Source of the DNA: an uncultured Bacteroidales bacterium
Lineage (GTDB): Bacteria > Bacteroidota > Bacteroidia > Bacteroidales > UBA932
Assembly: GCA_905234475.1 (NCBI GenBank)
Contig: CAJOHX010000031.1
Location: 1 to 34,391 of the forward strand
DNA length: 34,391 nucleotides
Direction of reading: 5' to 3'
The notes beneath the pieces are model-generated. The model saw nothing but the letters and a program-made list of their open reading frames with translations, was not told the origin of the DNA and made no database searches. Of this stretch, positions 21,829 through 30,340 are shown in pieces. A program made the position numbers and the translations under genes. Positions within the stretch are counted from its first letter, which is position 1, and every line of letters begins with the position of its first letter.

Positions 21829-24800
21829 GCATCTACCGTACTGCGGTCGAGCATCCCGTGACGACCGCCCTGGTCTTCATCGCCCTCGCGATCCTGGGTG
21901 TCTTCTCCCTGACCCGGACGTCCATCGCCCAGTTCCCGGAGACCGACTCCAACACGATCATGGTGATGTCGTCCTACCAGGGCGCCAACGCACAGGACAT
22001 CGAGACCAACCTCACCCGGGTCCTGGAAAACGCCCTCAACGGCGTGGAGGACCTCAAGGAGATGACCACCCAGTCCAAGGAGAACATCTCCCTGCTGACC
22101 CTTACCTTCAACTACGGCGTGGACATTGAGGCGGCGACCAACAGCGTCCGCGACAAGCTGGACATGTTCAACCAGATGCTCCCCGACGGGGTGTCGATGC
22201 CGACCATCTTCAAGTTCAGCGCCTCCGACATGCCGATCATGATGCTCTCCGCCACGGCGGACGAGAGCCTCGCGGGCCTGGACAAGATCCTCGACGACAA
22301 GGTGTCCACCCCGCTGGCACGCGTGTCCGGCGTGGGCACGGTGTCCGTGAGCGGTGCCCCGGGCCGCGAGATCCAGGTCTACTGCGACCCCTCCAAGCTG
22401 CAGGCCTACGGGCTGAGCATCAGTGGGATAGCATCCGTGATTTCCGCGGAGAACCGCAACCTCCCTTCGGGAAATATCGACATCGGCTCCGAGACCTACA
22501 CGCTCCGCGTGCACCAGGAGTTCTCCGACCCGTCCGACCTGCTTGACATCGTGGTCGGCGCGACGGGGGGGCGGGCGGTCTACCTGCGCGACGTGGCCAC
22601 GGTCGTGGACGGGCAGCAGGAGCGCGAACAGGAGTCCTATACCAACGGCCGCCGCGCCGCCCGCATCATCATCCAGAAGCAGAGCGACGCCAATACGGTC
22701 AACGTCATCCGGGGCGTGAAGAAACAGCTCGCCCAGATCCAGAAAGACCTTCCCGCGGACGTCAAAATCGAGACCATCGTGGACGGCTCCACGGAGATCA
22801 TCAACACCATCCGGACCCTGATCGAGACCATCATCATCACCTTCCTCGTGGTGATGCTCGTGGTGTTCATCTTCCTGGGGGACTGGAAGTCCACCATCAT
22901 CATCGTGCTGTCCATCCCGCTGGCCCTGCTGGCCTCGCTGATGTACTTGTACGCCACCGGCAACACGCTCAACATCATCTCGATGTCGGCGCTCGCCATC
23001 GCCATCGGCATGGTCGTGGACGACGCCATCGTGGTCCTGGAGAACGTCAGCACGCACATCGCCCGCGGCGAAAAGCCCAAGGAGGCCGCCGTCCACGGCA
23101 CCGCCGAGGTGGGTATCTCGGTCATCGCGTCCACGCTGACGATGCTCTGCGTGTTCCTGCCGCTGACGATGATCAACGGCATGGCCGGCATCATGTTCCG
23201 CCAGCTGGGCTGGATCGTCTCGATCATCATGATCGTGTCCACGACGGCAGCCCTGACCTTCGTGCCGATGCTCTGCTCCCGCTGGCTCAAGCGGGACCAG
23301 CGGCACGGCAGGCTCTACAACGCCATCTTCGTGCCGATCAACAAGGCCATCGACAAGATCTCCCGCGGCTACGCCCACGTCATCCACTGGGCGACCAAGC
23401 GCCGCAAGCTCGTGATCCTGGGCTTCTTCGGGGTGTTCGTCCTGTCGCTGGTGCTGCTCGTGCCGGGCCTGAAGACCGAGTACTTCCCGCGCGGCGACTC
23501 CGAGCGCCTCACGGTCACGGTCAACCTTCCGATGGGTACGGCCCAGGATGTCACGCGCAGCGTCTACGAACAGATTTATGCCGACGTGGTCGAGGCCGTC
23601 CCGGAGATCCGGACGATCAACGCCACCTTCGGCCAGGCCGACACCGACAACACCTTCGCGAGCATGCAGAGCAACGGCACGCACATCCTCTCGCTGAACA
23701 TCAACATCGGCACGTCGAGCACGCGCAAGCGCTCTTCGGCCGAGATTTCGGACGTGCTGCGCAAGATATGCGCCAACTACCCGATCATCCGCGAGTCGCG
23801 GGTGTCCGAGGGCATGATGGGGCCGGGCGGCGCCTCGATGGTGGATGTCGAGATCTATGGCTACGACTTCGCGCAGACGGATGCCGTGGCCCAGAATATC
23901 CGCGCCCTGCTGCGTCAGGAGCCCGCTTTTACGCAGGTGACCCTGAGCCGCGAGGAATACACGCCGGAGCTGCGGATGGACTTCGACCGCACGAAACTCG
24001 CCCTTCACGGGCTCAATTCCACGACGGCCGCGGCCGCGTTCAGCGCGGCGATGAGCGGCACCGTGGCATCGGTGTACCGCGAGGACGGCGAGGAATACAA
24101 CATCCGGGTGCGCTACGCCCCGCAGTTCCGCACCAGCGTGGAGGACATGGAGAACATTTCCGTCACCACGCCCACCGGCGCGACGGTCAAGATGAAGGAG
24201 CTCGGCCAGGTGGTCGAGGGTCTCGTCCCGCCGACCATCGAGCGCAAGGACCGCTCCCGCCTGATCACGGTCACGGGCATCGTGGCGAAGGGCGCCGCCC
24301 TGAGTGACGGCGTCGCCGCCGCCAACCGGGCCATCGCGCAGACGGACCTGCCCGGCGGCATCACCGCCGTGGTCGCCGGCGATTTCGAGGACCAGAAGGA
24401 GATGTTCTCCCAGATGTTTGCGCTGATCGTCCTGATGATCCTGCTCGTCTACATGGTGATGGCCTCGCAGTTCGAGAACCTCATGGCCCCGTTCGTGATC
24501 ATGTTCAGCGTGCCGTTCGCCCTGGTGGGCGTGCTGCTCGGCCTGCGCCTCAACGGCCTGGCTCTCGGCATGATGTCCATCGTGGGTGTCATCATCCTGA
24601 TCGGCATCGTGGTGAAGAACGGTATCGTGCTGATCGACTACACGATCCTGTGCCGCGAACGCGGAATGAACATCCGCGACGCCTCCACGACGGCGGCCAA
24701 GAGCCGTCTGCGCCCGATCCTGATGACCACGCTCACCACGGTCCTGGGCATGCTCCCGATGGCCATCGGCCGCGGCGAGGGCTCCGAACTGTGGAACTCG

Positions 24801-24917
24801 CTGGGTATCACGGTGTGCTGGGGTCTGACCGTCTCCACGCTCATCACCCTCGTGCTCATCCCGACGGTGTACTGCTCGCTTACCTATAGAATCGAAAAGA
24901 GGAAGAACAAACGATGA
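21825..24917 (+). CDS. RND (AcrB/MexB-type) efflux transporter
   Basis: 1,030 aa, standard length. The start SIYRTAVEHPVTTALVFIAL is typical. The proton-relay motif GMVVDDAIVVLENV carries the paired aspartates. Further hydrophobic segments include IITFLVVMLVVFIFLGDWK and MAIGRGEGSELW; the porter domain has QGANAQDIETNL. Twelve membrane helices in two halves separated by large periplasmic domains can be traced. Substrates are not predictable, although HAE-1 family relatives export drugs or lipophilic compounds. The gene overlaps the adaptor and the PII-like gene by 4 nt each. Confidence 0.97.
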   Translation: MSIYRTAVEHPVTTALVFIALAILGVFSLTRTSIAQFPETDSNTIMVMSSYQGANAQDIETNLTRVLENALNGVEDLKEMTTQSKENISLLTLTFNYGVDIEAATNSVRDKLDMFNQMLPDGVSMPTIFKFSASDMPIMMLSATADESLAGLDKILDDKVSTPLARVSGVGTVSVSGAPGREIQVYCDPSKLQAYGLSISGIASVISAENRNLPSGNIDIGSETYTLRVHQEFSDPSDLLDIVVGATGGRAVYLRDVATVVDGQQEREQESYTNGRRAARIIIQKQSDANTVNVIRGVKKQLAQIQKDLPADVKIETIVDGSTEIINTIRTLIETIIITFLVVMLVVFIFLGDWKSTIIIVLSIPLALLASLMYLYATGNTLNIISMSALAIAIGMVVDDAIVVLENVSTHIARGEKPKEAAVHGTAEVGISVIASTLTMLCVFLPLTMINGMAGIMFRQLGWIVSIIMIVSTTAALTFVPMLCSRWLKRDQRHGRLYNAIFVPINKAIDKISRGYAHVIHWATKRRKLVILGFFGVFVLSLVLLVPGLKTEYFPRGDSERLTVTVNLPMGTAQDVTRSVYEQIYADVVEAVPEIRTINATFGQADTDNTFASMQSNGTHILSLNINIGTSSTRKRSSAEISDVLRKICANYPIIRESRVSEGMMGPGGASMVDVEIYGYDFAQTDAVAQNIRALLRQEPAFTQVTLSREEYTPELRMDFDRTKLALHGLNSTTAAAAFSAAMSGTVASVYREDGEEYNIRVRYAPQFRTSVEDMENISVTTPTGATVKMKELGQVVEGLVPPTIERKDRSRLITVTGIVAKGAALSDGVAAANRAIAQTDLPGGITAVVAGDFEDQKEMFSQMFALIVLMILLVYMVMASQFENLMAPFVIMFSVPFALVGVLLGLRLNGLALGMMSIVGVIILIGIVVKNGIVLIDYTILCRERGMNIRDASTTAAKSRLRPILMTTLTTVLGMLPMAIGRGEGSELWNSLGITVCWGLTVSTLITLVLIPTVYCSLTYRIEKRKNKR

Positions 24918-25207
24918 AAGCGATGTTTATCGCCTACAACCAGGCGTACAATGAAGAGATCGTGGAGCTGCTTGCCGCCCACGGACAGCGGGGTTTCACC
25001 CGCTGGGAAAACGTGGAAGGAAAGGGCGGATTCAACGGATTCCCCCGTTTCGGCAACCATGCGTGGCCGGAGATGAACCATGCCCTGCTGGTCATGCTGG
25101 AGGACGCCAAAGTGGCTCCGCTGCTGGAGGCGCTCAAGGCAAAAGACGAGGAAGCGCCGGACCTGGGCCTGCGCGCATTTGTCTGGTGCATTGATTGTTT
25201 CTATTAA
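24914..25207 (+). CDS. Small PII/CutA-like protein at the end of the efflux operon
   Basis: 97 aa, starting with ATGA overlap with the RND gene. The pattern MKAMFIAYNQAYNEEIVELL, then GQRGFTRWENVEGKG, then HALLVMLEDAKVAPLLEAL and LRAFVWCIDCF fits a ferredoxin-like beta-alpha-beta sandwich of the PII/DUF3240/CutA type, with a T-loop-like insert (FNGFPRFGNHAWPEM). Such proteins are encoded behind metal or RND efflux genes in several Bacteroidota and are presumed sensors. His and Cys residues (HAW, MNH, WCIDC) could bind metal. I am confident it is a real gene, less so of the fold. Confidence 0.65.
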   Translation: MKAMFIAYNQAYNEEIVELLAAHGQRGFTRWENVEGKGGFNGFPRFGNHAWPEMNHALLVMLEDAKVAPLLEALKAKDEEAPDLGLRAFVWCIDCFY

Positions 25208-25223
25208 TTTTTTACTATCTTTG
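25195..25223 (+). promoter_or_regulatory. Promoter of trxA
   Basis: TTG (25195-25197) is 18 nt from TATCTTTG (25216-25223), close to the Bacteroidota consensus. The leader to the ATG at 25264 is about 33 nt. Confidence 0.65.
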
Positions 25224-25263
25224 CAACTGATGTGCTGGAAAGTGCATCATAATATTGTTTGAT

Positions 25264-25578
25264 ATGGAAAACGTTATCACTAACGACAATATCCAGGAAA
25301 TCCTCTCCGCCAAAGTCCCCGTCCTGGTGGATTTCTGGGCCAAGTGGTGCGGCCCCTGCCGCGTCCTTTCCCCGACGGTGGACGAGGTGGCCGCAGAGAT
25401 GGTCGGCAAGGCCGTCGTGGCCAAGTGCAACGTGGACGACTGCGAGGACATCGCCCTCCAGTACGGCATCCGCAATATCCCCACCCTGCTTTTCTTCAAG
25501 GACGGCCAGCTCGCTGACCGCACGGTGGGCGTCGTGTCCAAGCAGGAGATTGTCTCCAAGCTTGAGAGTTTGATGTAA
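25264..25578 (+). CDS. trxA: Thioredoxin
   Basis: 104 aa. The active site WCGPC is at residues 28-32, after VPVLVDFWAK, and the cis-proline loop is RNIPTLLFF. It reduces protein disulfides in the cytoplasm; no signal peptide is present. The start at 25264 (MENVITNDN) is preferred over an ATG 9 nt upstream by family length. It has its own promoter, 33 nt before the next gene. Confidence 0.96.
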   Translation: MENVITNDNIQEILSAKVPVLVDFWAKWCGPCRVLSPTVDEVAAEMVGKAVVAKCNVDDCEDIALQYGIRNIPTLLFFKDGQLADRTVGVVSKQEIVSKLESLM

Positions 25579-25610
25579 GACTGTTTAACAACCTTTATAA
25601 CCAATTAAAG

Positions 25611-26240
25611 ATGAAAAAATTAATCGTTATCGTCGCTTCCCTGCTCATCGCAGTTAGCGCGCACGCCCAGCTCGGCGTTGTGGCCGGTATGACTTCCGCT
25701 CAGACCAAGTTTGATAACTGGCAGGCTGCCAACGACGCTGTCCAGGCCGCTACCCAGTATCATGTGGGTCTTACCTTCAAGCTCGGCCTTGGCAATTTCC
25801 TTGCCATCCAGCCGGCCATTATCTACAACGTGAAGGGCTCCCGCATCGGTGAGGTCAAGGACCAGAACTCCTTCGACTACAAGAACGGCTACCTCGAGGT
25901 TCCCGTCCAGCTGCAGGCTGGCCTGGGCATCGGCGATCTTTGCCGCGTGTATGCTCTTGCCGAGCCTTTCGTGGGTCTGCAGGTCACCCAGCAGATTCTC
26001 AAAGAGGCCAGGGATCTCTCCAATGTCGACTTCGCTGACAAGCTCGAGTATGGTTTCGGCCTTGGCGCCGGCGTCGAGTTCATCAAGCACGTCCAGCTGA
26101 ATGTCCGCTACTTCTGGAACCTTGGCGCCACCAAGGACTCCAACATCAGCAGCATCAGCGACGCCATCAACCTGATCAAGGATTCCGCCGCCAGCAAGAA
26201 CGCCAACGGTGTGATGGCTTCCGTCGTCCTCCTCTTCTAA
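25611..26240 (+). CDS. Outer-membrane beta-barrel protein (OMP_b-brl type)
   Basis: 209 aa. The signal peptide MKKLIVIVASLLIAVSAHA precedes QLGVVAGMTSAQTKF. Alternating beta strands (YHVGLTFKLGLGNFLAIQPAIIY, NGYLEVPVQLQAGLGIG, VQLNVRYFWNLGATK) and a C-terminal Phe (VMASVVLLF) are typical of eight-stranded porin-like barrels common in Bacteroidota. Codon use is noticeably different in being less G/C-ending than its neighbours (many GTT, CTT, GCT), as in highly expressed genes. The function is unknown; it may stabilise the outer membrane. Confidence 0.8.
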   Translation: MKKLIVIVASLLIAVSAHAQLGVVAGMTSAQTKFDNWQAANDAVQAATQYHVGLTFKLGLGNFLAIQPAIIYNVKGSRIGEVKDQNSFDYKNGYLEVPVQLQAGLGIGDLCRVYALAEPFVGLQVTQQILKEARDLSNVDFADKLEYGFGLGAGVEFIKHVQLNVRYFWNLGATKDSNISSISDAINLIKDSAASKNANGVMASVVLLF

Positions 26241-26248
26241 TTCAGAAC

Positions 26249-26779
26249 ATGTCGGACAAGCGGGCAGTTTTCTATTGCTCCTCCAGCGCCGACATCGATC
26301 CGACCTACAACGAAGCTGCGCGGCAGATTGTCCGCGCAGCTTGTTTAGGTGGATATGATATTGTCTCTGGAGGGTCGTGGCGCGGGACGATGGGCCATGT
26401 CTGCGACGAGGCCCTGAAGCATGGCGTGCGCGTGATCGGGGTGCTTCCCCGTTTCATGAAGGGATTTGAGCATCCCGGCCTGACGGAGTGTATCTGGACG
26501 GACCGGATGTCAGAGCGGAAGGATGCCATGCGCGAGGGAACCTGCCTCGCCGTCGCCCTGCCGGGCGGCATCGGTACGCTCGACGAGATCGCGGAGACGT
26601 ATTGCCTGGCGAAACTCGGCCGCTATCCCGGCCGGGTGGTTGCTTTCAACATGGACGGATTCTACGAGCCGTTCAAGCAGCAGCTTGACCTCTACGTGGA
26701 GCGGGGGATGATGGATGAGGCGTCCCGTGCCCTGATGCATTTCCCGGAGACGGTCGAAGAACTGAAGAATCTTTTGTGA
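26249..26779 (+). CDS. LOG-family protein (nucleoside-monophosphate phosphoribohydrolase-like)
   Basis: 176 aa. The TIGR00730 pattern is clear: VFYCSSSADIDPTY near the start, IVSGGSWRGTMGHV, and the catalytic signature PGGIGTLDEIAE at about residues 106-117. The family hydrolyses nucleotide 5'-monophosphates to free base and ribose-5-phosphate and is known in plants for cytokinin activation. In bacteria it may make cytokinin-like bases or recycle nucleotides. It lies 8 nt after the barrel gene and overlaps the prenyl-synthase start by 4 nt. Confidence 0.88.
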   Translation: MSDKRAVFYCSSSADIDPTYNEAARQIVRAACLGGYDIVSGGSWRGTMGHVCDEALKHGVRVIGVLPRFMKGFEHPGLTECIWTDRMSERKDAMREGTCLAVALPGGIGTLDEIAETYCLAKLGRYPGRVVAFNMDGFYEPFKQQLDLYVERGMMDEASRALMHFPETVEELKNLL

Positions 26780-27744
26780 GCAGGCAGGACATCATATCTT
26801 TCCTCGGATCGGATTGGGACCGCACCCAGGTCCTGATCCGTAGTCGCCTGCATTCGGATGTCACTCTGCTGGAGCAGACCAACGACGGACTTCTGGCCAA
26901 CGCCGGCAAGATGCTCCGCCCGATGGTGTCGCTGCTCATTGCGCGCGCCATCGGTACGCCCACGGAGGACAGCATCTGCTATGCCGCCGCCACGGAGCTG
27001 CTCCACAACGCCACGCTCATCCATGACGACGTGGCCGACGGGAGCCAGGAGCGGCGCGGGCAGCCGACCCTGAGCGCGCTGCTTGGCGCCGGTACGGCCG
27101 TGCTCGTCGGCGACTACTGGCTGGCCCGTGCGGTGGACCTGGTCGTGGACACGGGGCACCGTGACGCCGTGATCCGGAAATTCGCCCGGACGCTGACCGA
27201 TCTCGCCGAAGGGGAGATGCTCCAGCTCGAGAAAGCCGCTTCCGGCGACACCACGGAGGCGGATTACCTGCGGATCATCCACTGCAAGACCGCTTCGCTG
27301 TTCTGCGCGGCGACGGAGACGGCGGCCGTGTCGGTCGATGCCGACCCGGAGCAGATGGCGGCGGCGCTCGCCTATGGCTCTTCCCTGGGCATCGCTTTCC
27401 AGATCAAGGACGACATCCTCGACTATGCGGGCACGGACAGCCTGGGCAAGCCGGTCGGCCAGGATCTGCTCGAACAGAAGATTACCCTTCCGCTGCTGGG
27501 CGCCCTGCAGGGCTCGCCCGACGAAGCGGAAATCCGCGCCCTGGTGCGCGACATTCCGTCCCATCCGGAGTACTGCGAGCGGATCCGCCGCTTTATCGCA
27601 GAACGGGACGGCGTCGGGTTTGCCGCCCGGCGGCTTTCGGAATGGGTGGAGCGCGCCACGCTGGTGCTGGAGGCGTTCCCCGACGGGCCGGCGAAGGATT
27701 ATCTGGCCGCCATCGCCCGCTATAACGAATGGAGGGAGGTATGA
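26776..27744 (+). CDS. Polyprenyl (trans-isoprenyl) diphosphate synthase
   Basis: 322 aa from a GTG start that overlaps the LOG stop (GTGA); no closer ATG exists. The first Asp-rich motif LIHDDVAD and the second FQIKDDILDY bind Mg-diphosphate, and GKMLRPMVSLLIA and LLGDY-like VLVGDYWLARA are family landmarks. It condenses isopentenyl diphosphate onto an allylic primer to make a long chain, probably the octaprenyl/menaquinone side-chain precursor in this group; chain length cannot be read reliably. It overlaps holB by 4 nt. Confidence 0.92.
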   Translation: MSRQDIISFLGSDWDRTQVLIRSRLHSDVTLLEQTNDGLLANAGKMLRPMVSLLIARAIGTPTEDSICYAAATELLHNATLIHDDVADGSQERRGQPTLSALLGAGTAVLVGDYWLARAVDLVVDTGHRDAVIRKFARTLTDLAEGEMLQLEKAASGDTTEADYLRIIHCKTASLFCAATETAAVSVDADPEQMAAALAYGSSLGIAFQIKDDILDYAGTDSLGKPVGQDLLEQKITLPLLGALQGSPDEAEIRALVRDIPSHPEYCERIRRFIAERDGVGFAARRLSEWVERATLVLEAFPDGPAKDYLAAIARYNEWREV

Positions 27745-28712
27745 CGTTTTCGCAGGTGCAAGGCAACGAAGAAGTGAAGAAGGCGCTCGCCGGCATGGTG
27801 AACGCCGGCCGCGTACCGCACGCCATCCTGCTGCAAGAGGATGACGGCGGCGGGGCTTTCCCGCTGGCCCTGGCTTTCCTGCAGTACCTTTTCTGCAAAC
27901 ACCGCAGCGGGGGCGACTCCTGCGGCGCCTGCCCTATTGGCCGGATGATCCATCCGGACGTGCATTTCGTCTTCCCGACGGCGGGAGGCATGGTTGCCGA
28001 ACAGTTCATGGAGCCGTTCCGGCAACTGGTGGGCGAGCAGCCCTGTTTCCGCGAAGCGGACCTGCTGGGCGCCCTGGGCCTTGAGCGCAAGAGCGCTGCC
28101 ATCACGGTGCTCGAAGCGCGCAAGCTGCTGGAGAAGCTGTCCCTGAGTGCGCTCGAGGGGGGATACCGTGCGGTGGTGATCTACCTGCCGGAGCGCATGA
28201 ATACCGAGGCGGCGAACCGCCTCCTCAAGATGATTGAAGAACCGCCGGTGTTGACGCAGTTCCTGCTGATCGCGCACCAGGTGGACAAAGTGCTGCCGAC
28301 GATCCTGTCCCGTTGCCAGCGCATACGCATCCTGCCTGCCGGGACGGCCTCGGAAGTCCCGTTCGCGGATGCGGACCTTTTGGACGAACTCATGGCGGCA
28401 CTGCTGTCCAAGGACCTCCTGCTGGCGCAGGAAATGTCCGAGCGGATCGCCTCGCTGCCCTCGCGCGAGAGCGCCAAGGCGTTCTGTGCGTATGCATCGG
28501 ACCGGTTCCGCCAGGTGTTCCTTGCCCAGCAGGGGATCACGGGGGCCGGCGGGATTTCCCCGAAAGCCAGGGAGTGGGCTTCCCGGTGCCGCAAGACTTT
28601 TCCGCGCCAGGCCCTTGAGGTCCTGGACCGTGCACAAAACCTGATCGGCCGCAACGTCAACCTGAAGATCCTCTTCTCCGATATGGCCGACCGCCTGTTT
28701 TTAGCGATATGA
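27741..28712 (+). CDS. holB: DNA polymerase III subunit delta'
   Basis: 323 aa from the ATG at 27741 (ATGA overlap). The start MTFSQVQGNEEVKKALAGMV and the AAA+ region with RVPHAILLQE, IHPDVHFVFP, RAVVIYLPERMNTEAANRLLKMIEEPP and TILSRCQRIR identify the clamp-loader subunit. The Bacteroidales zinc segment is reduced: CKHR, then SCGACPIG, so the last usual Cys of the cluster is missing. No intact Walker A lysine motif is present, as in delta' generally. It loads the sliding clamp with the tau/gamma and delta subunits. The gene overlaps ricT by 4 nt. Confidence 0.93.
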   Translation: MTFSQVQGNEEVKKALAGMVNAGRVPHAILLQEDDGGGAFPLALAFLQYLFCKHRSGGDSCGACPIGRMIHPDVHFVFPTAGGMVAEQFMEPFRQLVGEQPCFREADLLGALGLERKSAAITVLEARKLLEKLSLSALEGGYRAVVIYLPERMNTEAANRLLKMIEEPPVLTQFLLIAHQVDKVLPTILSRCQRIRILPAGTASEVPFADADLLDELMAALLSKDLLLAQEMSERIASLPSRESAKAFCAYASDRFRQVFLAQQGITGAGGISPKAREWASRCRKTFPRQALEVLDRAQNLIGRNVNLKILFSDMADRLFLAI

Positions 28713-29902
28713 CGACAAACGAAACCATCCAATACGATTGCTCCCGGGGCTGCGTGGTCACGCACGGGGAGGAGACGGGCGAGACCCGTTGCACCTACCG
28801 CGCCGGCTGCTGCAAGCTGGGGGACTACAACTGGCTCAAGGACGCCTCCGACGGGACCTTCCGGGGTCTGTTCGAAGTGCGCTTCAAGAATACGCGCAAG
28901 GGATTCTATATCAATGATTCCTCGCAGAACGTCCGGCTCGGGGACCTGGTGGTCGTGGAGGCCACGACGGGCCAGGATCTCGGCATCGTGACCCTCGAGG
29001 GCCCGATTGTCGGGCGCCAGATGCGCAGCAAGGGGATTGACCCCGAGACGGCGCAGTTCAAGAAGATCTACCGCAAGGCCCGCCAGAGCGACATCGAGAA
29101 GTGGCAGGAGGCCATCGCCCGCGAGGAGGACACCATGATCAAGGCCCGCCGCATCGCGGCCGAGATGGGCCTGGAGATGAAGATCGGCGATGTCGAGTTC
29201 CAGGGCGACGGCTCCAAGGCCATCTTCTACTACATCGCCGACGGGCGCGTGGACTTCCGCCAGCTGATCAAGGTGTTTGCGGAGGAGTTCCGCATCCGCA
29301 TCGAGATGAAGCAGATCGGCGCCCGGCAGGAGGCCGGCCTCATCGGAGGCCTGGGCATCTGCGGCCGCGAGCTCTGCTGCGCCAATTATATTTCTTCCTT
29401 CCAGAGCATCTCCACGGCGGCCGCCCGCTGCCAGGACCTGTCGCTCAACCCGCAGAAGCTCGCGGGCCAGTGCGGCAAGCTCAAGTGCTGCCTCAACTAC
29501 GAGGTGGCCACGTACCTGGACGCCCAGTCCCGCATTCCCAAGGTCACCGAGCCGCTGGAGTTCGAGGACGGCCAGGCCTGGCTGCGCAAGACGGACATCC
29601 TCCGCGAGGTGATGTACTTCTCGTACGAGAAGGGGTCCGACGCGGAGCTGTTCCCGCTGGATGCCGCCGAGGTGTGGGACATCATCGAGATGAACCGCGC
29701 CGGCGAGAAGCCCGAGTCGCTGCGCTCCGAGCCGGCGCCGTATGTGCCCGAGTTCGTGACGGCGGTCGGCGACGACAGCATCAGCCGGTTTGACGCGCCC
29801 AAGCGCAAGCGTTCGCGCGGCGGGCGCAACCGCAAGGGACGCGGCGGCGCCAAGGCCGGTGGCGGCCAGGGCGGGCAGAAGAAGGACAAGCCGGCCCGCT
29901 AG
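28709..29902 (+). CDS. ricT: PSP1-domain protein RicT (YaaT) homologue
   Basis: 397 aa. The PSP1 core carries FEVRFKNTRKGFYIND, GDLVVVEATTGQDLGIV and the Cys-rich block GLGICGRELCCANY followed by LAGQCGKLKCCLNYE (about 210-270). In Bacillus the RicA/F/T complex binds an Fe-S cluster and acts on RNA maturation; Bacteroidota homologues are conserved next to gldH. The C-terminal tail is strongly basic and Gly-rich (KRKRSRGGRNRKGRGG), suggesting RNA binding. Overlaps holB by 4 nt and ends 3 nt before gldH. Confidence 0.92.
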   Translation: MTTNETIQYDCSRGCVVTHGEETGETRCTYRAGCCKLGDYNWLKDASDGTFRGLFEVRFKNTRKGFYINDSSQNVRLGDLVVVEATTGQDLGIVTLEGPIVGRQMRSKGIDPETAQFKKIYRKARQSDIEKWQEAIAREEDTMIKARRIAAEMGLEMKIGDVEFQGDGSKAIFYYIADGRVDFRQLIKVFAEEFRIRIEMKQIGARQEAGLIGGLGICGRELCCANYISSFQSISTAAARCQDLSLNPQKLAGQCGKLKCCLNYEVATYLDAQSRIPKVTEPLEFEDGQAWLRKTDILREVMYFSYEKGSDAELFPLDAAEVWDIIEMNRAGEKPESLRSEPAPYVPEFVTAVGDDSISRFDAPKRKRSRGGRNRKGRGGAKAGGGQGGQKKDKPAR

Positions 29903-29905
29903 AGG

Positions 29906-30340
29906 ATGGCGCGGGGAGCCCTCATCCATTGTCTTGTCGCGGCGCTCTGCCTGTCGGTGGTGCTGCCTGCGTGTTCTCGTCCGGAGGATCTGGAAGCGTT
30001 TGTGCTTCAGGAGGATGCCCGGGACGGGGTGTATGTGTTTTCGATCCCGCTGCAGGATACGACCGCTGCCTATGATTTCTGGTTCTACAGCCGGGCGGCG
30101 TCGCATCGGGTGGAGAATCTCCGCCTCAACGTGCAGTGGCTTGCCCCGTCGGGCGACGCCTTTCCGGAGACGGTTTATATGCGCACGGTGGAGCCCCGGG
30201 GCACGAAAGAGCGCTACCGCAGCGGGGTGATTCCCGCGCAGGCGGGGGACTGGCAGCTCAGCGTGCGGCCGGTGGATGCCGCGCAGGCGCTGCTGGGGTT
30301 CGGGGTTGTTTGCAAGAAGCAGAGGGATGGGGCACGATAA
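29906..30340 (+). CDS. gldH: GldH-family gliding-motility lipoprotein
   Basis: 144 aa. A lipoprotein signal ends in LPAC (Cys23). The short mature domain contains VYVFSIPLQDTTAAYDFWFYSR and RYRSGVIPAQAGDWQLSVRP, typical of GldH. The position directly after ricT is conserved in Bacteroidota and supports the call. GldH is required for gliding in Flavobacterium; in non-gliding Bacteroidales its role is unclear. No other gld or por gene is in the window. It overlaps the trmB start by 14 nt. Confidence 0.85.
   Translation: MARGALIHCLVAALCLSVVLPACSRPEDLEAFVLQEDARDGVYVFSIPLQDTTAAYDFWFYSRAASHRVENLRLNVQWLAPSGDAFPETVYMRTVEPRGTKERYRSGVIPAQAGDWQLSVRPVDAAQALLGFGVVCKKQRDGAR

Noticed and set aside
21732..24008. 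Very long open frame antisense to the RND pump (758 codons)
   Set aside because: High GC keeps stop codons rare on the opposite strand. The translation is His/Asp/Arg-rich with no domain pattern, and the sense strand encodes an unmistakable RND protein.
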